Below, piece after piece: positions 61,418 through 64,000 of a DNA stretch of 64,000 nucleotides. Each line of letters opens with the position of its first letter. Position 1 is the stretch's first letter. Both the position numbers and the translations under genes were made by a program. The DNA lies in assembly GCA_947493035.1 (NCBI GenBank), contig CANLOW010000009.1, positions 1 through 64,000 of the forward strand. Direction: 5' to 3'. This DNA comes from an uncultured Aquimarina sp. (GTDB lineage: Bacteria > Bacteroidota > Bacteroidia > Flavobacteriales > Flavobacteriaceae). The notes beneath the pieces were generated by a model. That model searched no databases. It was not told the origin of the DNA and saw only the letters and a list, made by a program, of their open reading frames with translations.

Positions 61418-61797
61418 ATTGTAGAGGTACCGTAGTCAGATAGACGTAACAACTTTTAATTGTCGAATGATCTCGATCGATATCAATTGTAGAGGTACCG
61501 TAGTCAGATAGACGTAACAACAAATATTTCTTTTGTATCTCTTCATCAAACACTATTGTAGAGGTACCGTAGTCAGATAGACGTAACAACTGATACGACT
61601 TAAGGCATTTTTTAAATCACGGAATTGTAGAGGTACCGTAGTCAGATAGACGTAACAACACTGATCTTTTTCGCCTCGAGGGACAGAGCTAATTGTAGAG
61701 GTACCGTAGTCAGATAGACGTAACAACGAATAGTGACTGATGTAAGGTTGTTGGAGCTAAAATTGTAGAGGTACCGTAGTCAGATAGACGCAATGCT
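61418..61797 (+). CRISPR. CRISPR array, six 36-bp repeats and five spacers
   Basis: Repeats start at 61418, 61486, 61555, 61624, 61692 and 61762. The 36-bp unit begins ATTGTAGAGGTACC and ends GATAGACGTAACAAC. The first five copies are identical. The last matches for 29 bases to 61790 and then diverges, marking the trailer end. Spacers are 32, 33, 33, 32 and 34 bp, all different. None was found in the prophage or elsewhere in this window by eye. A compact Cas10 gene follows 106 bp downstream, so the array probably serves a type III system. Transcription left to right is inferred from the degenerate last repeat. Confidence 0.95.
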
Positions 61798-61903
61798 TTC
61801 AACCTAATTTTTTAACATTTATCGAAAAAGTATACCAAAACCGTATTTATATTAAAAAAGGTTTTTATTTTTAGTTCTGAACAAACCAACTAATAGTAAA
61901 ATA

Positions 61904-63322
61904 TTGACCACTTATTTATACGGATTTTCGGTTTATCATATTCAAGAATACATCTTCCAAACCAATGCCTTAAAAGAAATTGTAGGCGCTAGTGATATCG
62001 TCGAGGGTTTAAGTGAAATTGAGATTATTGATTGCTTTTCCGATTTTAAGACCTCTACAATATTAAACGCTGCGGGTAACGTACGCTTACAAATCGAAGT
62101 AGGTAGTAATGAAAATAATAACCTAGCCGCTTTAAAAGAGGTTTATAAGAATCTTCCGAAACAAATCAGCTTAAAATACCCAGGCTTAAAATTTGTTCAA
62201 GGAATTAGCGAACTAGAAAACGAAGATATATTGCCTGCTACCTATGACACTTTAGATGCTAATATCGCAGCTAAACGAAATATGGGCCCTTATTTTAATG
62301 CTATTGCACCGATGGGAGCAGAACGTTCGAAACGTACAGGAGCAATGAGAGTACCCGATTTTGATTCAACAGTAAAAGAAGGTGTATATCCCGATATTTC
62401 GAACGCCACAAAATACAAACGAAGGACGGGAAAACGACTTTCGAATAAGCTAAAAGGCTTACCTTTTACATATCCGTTAGAGATTAAAAAAATCACCCAA
62501 ATAGATTCGTATTTTGCCATGATACATGTCGATGCTAATGGGTTAGGTGATCTCGTAAAAGCCTTGCCTTTAGATAAACTTACTAGTTTTTCGAAAACTA
62601 TTGCTGGCTGTACGATTTCAGCTTTACAACAAGCTTTAAAAATCACCTTCGAAAAAGAGTATAATTGTGCAATCAAAGAAAAAACAACCATTGAAATTCC
62701 ATTTCGCCCCATTATTATAGGGGGTGACGATATTACGGTACTAATAAAAGCAGAAAAGGCTTTACAATTCACCGAAGAATATTTAAAAGCCTTCGAAAGC
62801 TTTACTAAAAAAAAGGGATTAAAAGACGAAAAGAACAACTTAGAATATTTAACCGCTTGTGCAGGGGTTACCTTTATCAAAGAAAAATTCCCACTACATT
62901 ATACTGCTAACTTGGTCGAAGATTTGTGCAAATATGCCAAAGACCATACAGGGCGCAAAGAAAGTGCCTTACAAATTCACCGAGTACGCAGCACTTTTGT
63001 AGAAGATTACGAAACTTTGTTAGCACAAGAAGCTATACAAAATAACACGGTATTGTTCGATGTAGCACCTATCAAATTAAACGATATAGGTAAACTACGA
63101 AAGCAACTTTATCTTTTAGAAGCTAACGATGCTCCCACTAACGATTTACGACAGTATGCAAGCTTTGTGATCGAAGGCAACCCTCAATTACAAAAGTTCA
63201 AAGCGCATTTGGATAGAAAACATGCCAAAAACGAATTGTACCAAGAAGTCTTTAGTACTACAGAAAACCCAAAGAAGAACCTATTGTTCGAATTACTAAA
63301 TCTTAGAAAAATCGCAAATTAA
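61904..63322 (+). CDS. cas10: compact Cas10-like protein (Cmr2/Csm1 family) without HD domain
   Basis: This is a 472-aa protein. The N-terminus has the Cmr2/Cas10 pattern YHIQEYIFQTNALKEIVGAS. The first palm motif is FAMIHVDANGLGD (Asp210, Asn212), and the polymerase/cyclase motif GGDD is intact at residues 273-276 (IIIGGDDITVL). Typical Cas10 proteins have 700-1000 residues and an N-terminal HD nuclease, which is absent here. Making cyclic oligoadenylate on target binding is therefore possible. The start is a TTG at 61904, since no ATG lies in the frame before residue 125. The next gene overlaps its last base. Confidence 0.85.
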   Translation: MTTYLYGFSVYHIQEYIFQTNALKEIVGASDIVEGLSEIEIIDCFSDFKTSTILNAAGNVRLQIEVGSNENNNLAALKEVYKNLPKQISLKYPGLKFVQGISELENEDILPATYDTLDANIAAKRNMGPYFNAIAPMGAERSKRTGAMRVPDFDSTVKEGVYPDISNATKYKRRTGKRLSNKLKGLPFTYPLEIKKITQIDSYFAMIHVDANGLGDLVKALPLDKLTSFSKTIAGCTISALQQALKITFEKEYNCAIKEKTTIEIPFRPIIIGGDDITVLIKAEKALQFTEEYLKAFESFTKKKGLKDEKNNLEYLTACAGVTFIKEKFPLHYTANLVEDLCKYAKDHTGRKESALQIHRVRSTFVEDYETLLAQEAIQNNTVLFDVAPIKLNDIGKLRKQLYLLEANDAPTNDLRQYASFVIEGNPQLQKFKAHLDRKHAKNELYQEVFSTTENPKKNLLFELLNLRKIAN

Positions 63323-64000
63323 TGAAGGAATTACAATACACTATCGAATTGTATTCCTATTGGATGCAATTCGATAAGGATGGTCAAAATTTTGCAGAAG
63401 ATATGGTGCCCGTCACCGAGAATGGATTGCCTATTTTTGGAGGAAAAGCGTTAAAGGGTTTACTAAAAGATCAGTTAAAAATATTACAGAAAATAGATGC
63501 CCTACAATGTACTACTTTGGGGGATGAATTATCTTTTGATACTGCTACCACCTACACTACAATATGGTCTTCTATAAAGGTAAGTTCTGCTAAAATAAAA
63601 GAAAATATTGCTCTAAAAGATCGATATGCACTAACAGACACCCATGCACAAACGGCTTTAGGTAAATACAAAAGTGCTGAACGAGGGAGCTTAAGAACCC
63701 TAAAAACGTTGGTACCTATTAGTTTACAAGGAAGTATTACTATAGATCTAAATGAACTTGAAAGTAATCAGGATAAAAACCTAATAGAAGATTTACAAAA
63801 CGCTGCTCTACTAATCAAAGAGATTGGTTTTAATCGTTACAAAGGTTTAGGACGTTGTCGTATTACTATTTCGGAAAAAGAAACAGAAGAGACACCTGAG
63901 AAAAAAGAGCATAAAGAGTTAAACATTACAGAAGAAACTACAGCAGATAACTTGTTAAATATTCCTAATAAAATTGATATCACCATAACGGCTATCTCTC
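63322..64000 (+). CDS. RAMP-superfamily (Cas7/Csx10-type) protein, cut by window end
   Basis: This is the first 226 residues of a longer protein. It opens like a RAMP (MKELQYTIELYSYWMQFDKD), then shows GLPIFGGKALKGLLKDQLK and the glycine-rich loop KEIGFNRYKGLGRCRIT. After an acidic linker (about residues 185-210) a new strand (NKIDITITAIS) suggests a second RAMP domain, so it may be a fused subunit of a type III effector such as Csx10. It starts directly at the cas10 stop codon, indicating one operon. Its 3' end lies outside the window. Confidence 0.8.
   Translation, partial: MKELQYTIELYSYWMQFDKDGQNFAEDMVPVTENGLPIFGGKALKGLLKDQLKILQKIDALQCTTLGDELSFDTATTYTTIWSSIKVSSAKIKENIALKDRYALTDTHAQTALGKYKSAERGSLRTLKTLVPISLQGSITIDLNELESNQDKNLIEDLQNAALLIKEIGFNRYKGLGRCRITISEKETEETPEKKEHKELNITEETTADNLLNIPNKIDITITAIS

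Noticed and set aside
61389-61589. A 66-codon minus-strand frame with repeated RLSDYGTSTI
   Set aside because: It is a translation of the CRISPR repeats and spacers, not a gene.
61418-61797. Type II CRISPR assignment suggested by the ...ACAAC repeat end
   Set aside because: No Cas9 or tracrRNA-like sequence is visible, and the adjacent gene is a Cas10 homologue.
62290-62880. A 196-codon minus-strand frame inside cas10
   Set aside because: Shadow of cas10. The plus-strand product carries the GGDD and Cas10 motifs.

Overview
The window is AT-rich DNA from a Bacteroidota bacterium, almost certainly a member of the Flavobacteriia. Support comes from TonB-dependent receptors with a carboxypeptidase-like N-terminal domain, lipoproteins with a Cys-Asn-Asp-Asp start, near absence of Shine-Dalgarno sites, and promoters of the TTG / TAnnTTTG type. 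The genus cannot be fixed from the sequence.

Layout. (1) 1-5.0 kb, host: the end of a YeeE/YedE-type sulfur-transport gene, a lipoprotein alpha-carbonic anhydrase with its terminator, and a four-gene operon (ABC ATPase, membrane protein, GntR/YtrA-type regulator, exported protein). (2) About 5.3-42.9 kb: a nearly complete Mu-like transposable prophage. A leftward S24-type repressor faces a rightward early operon: Cro/Ner-like protein, DDE transposase, MuB-like ATPase, a second P-loop protein, DUF3164, a Gp16-like protein, an HNH endonuclease, a YopX protein and many small genes. A stretch of probable cargo genes (17.5-19.4 kb) follows. The late genes are split into two divergent blocks that start at 27.7-27.9 kb. 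The leftward block holds the terminase, a gp36-like protein, a fused portal/head-morphogenesis protein with a nuclease-like tail, the tape measure and tail-completion proteins. The rightward block holds the ClpP-like protease/scaffold, capsid, amidase, sheath, tube, a frameshifted tail assembly chaperone, baseplate, fibres, DUF1353 and an adenine methylase. (3) 43-59.5 kb, host: YgiQ radical SAM protein, an RluA-type pseudouridine synthase, a TonB receptor/ABC-2 operon facing a Fur/Zur-like regulator across two palindromic operators, a disrupted Lrp/AsnC gene facing mesX-mesD (folate-independent methionine synthesis), a BASS-family transporter and an Old Yellow Enzyme. (4) 59.8-64 kb: a tyrosine recombinase beside a tRNA-3'-end-like sequence, a six-repeat CRISPR array, a compact Cas10 with an intact GGDD motif, and a RAMP protein that runs off the window.

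How the parts work together. The repressor/Ner switch controls the transposase and MuB-like ATPase, which would replicate the phage by transposition. The late blocks build a contractile-tailed (myovirus) particle. Lysis genes (amidase and small membrane proteins) are scattered through the rightward late block. The CRISPR locus is a separate defence island, possibly brought in by its adjacent recombinase.

Most notable: a probable pseudoknot-forming RNA directly before the phage methylase; a -1 frameshift site in the tail assembly chaperone gene; the reversed late block that carries the tape measure; the portal-head-nuclease fusion; a divergent compact type III CRISPR locus; and a nonsense-disrupted Lrp regulator next to phased operator boxes.
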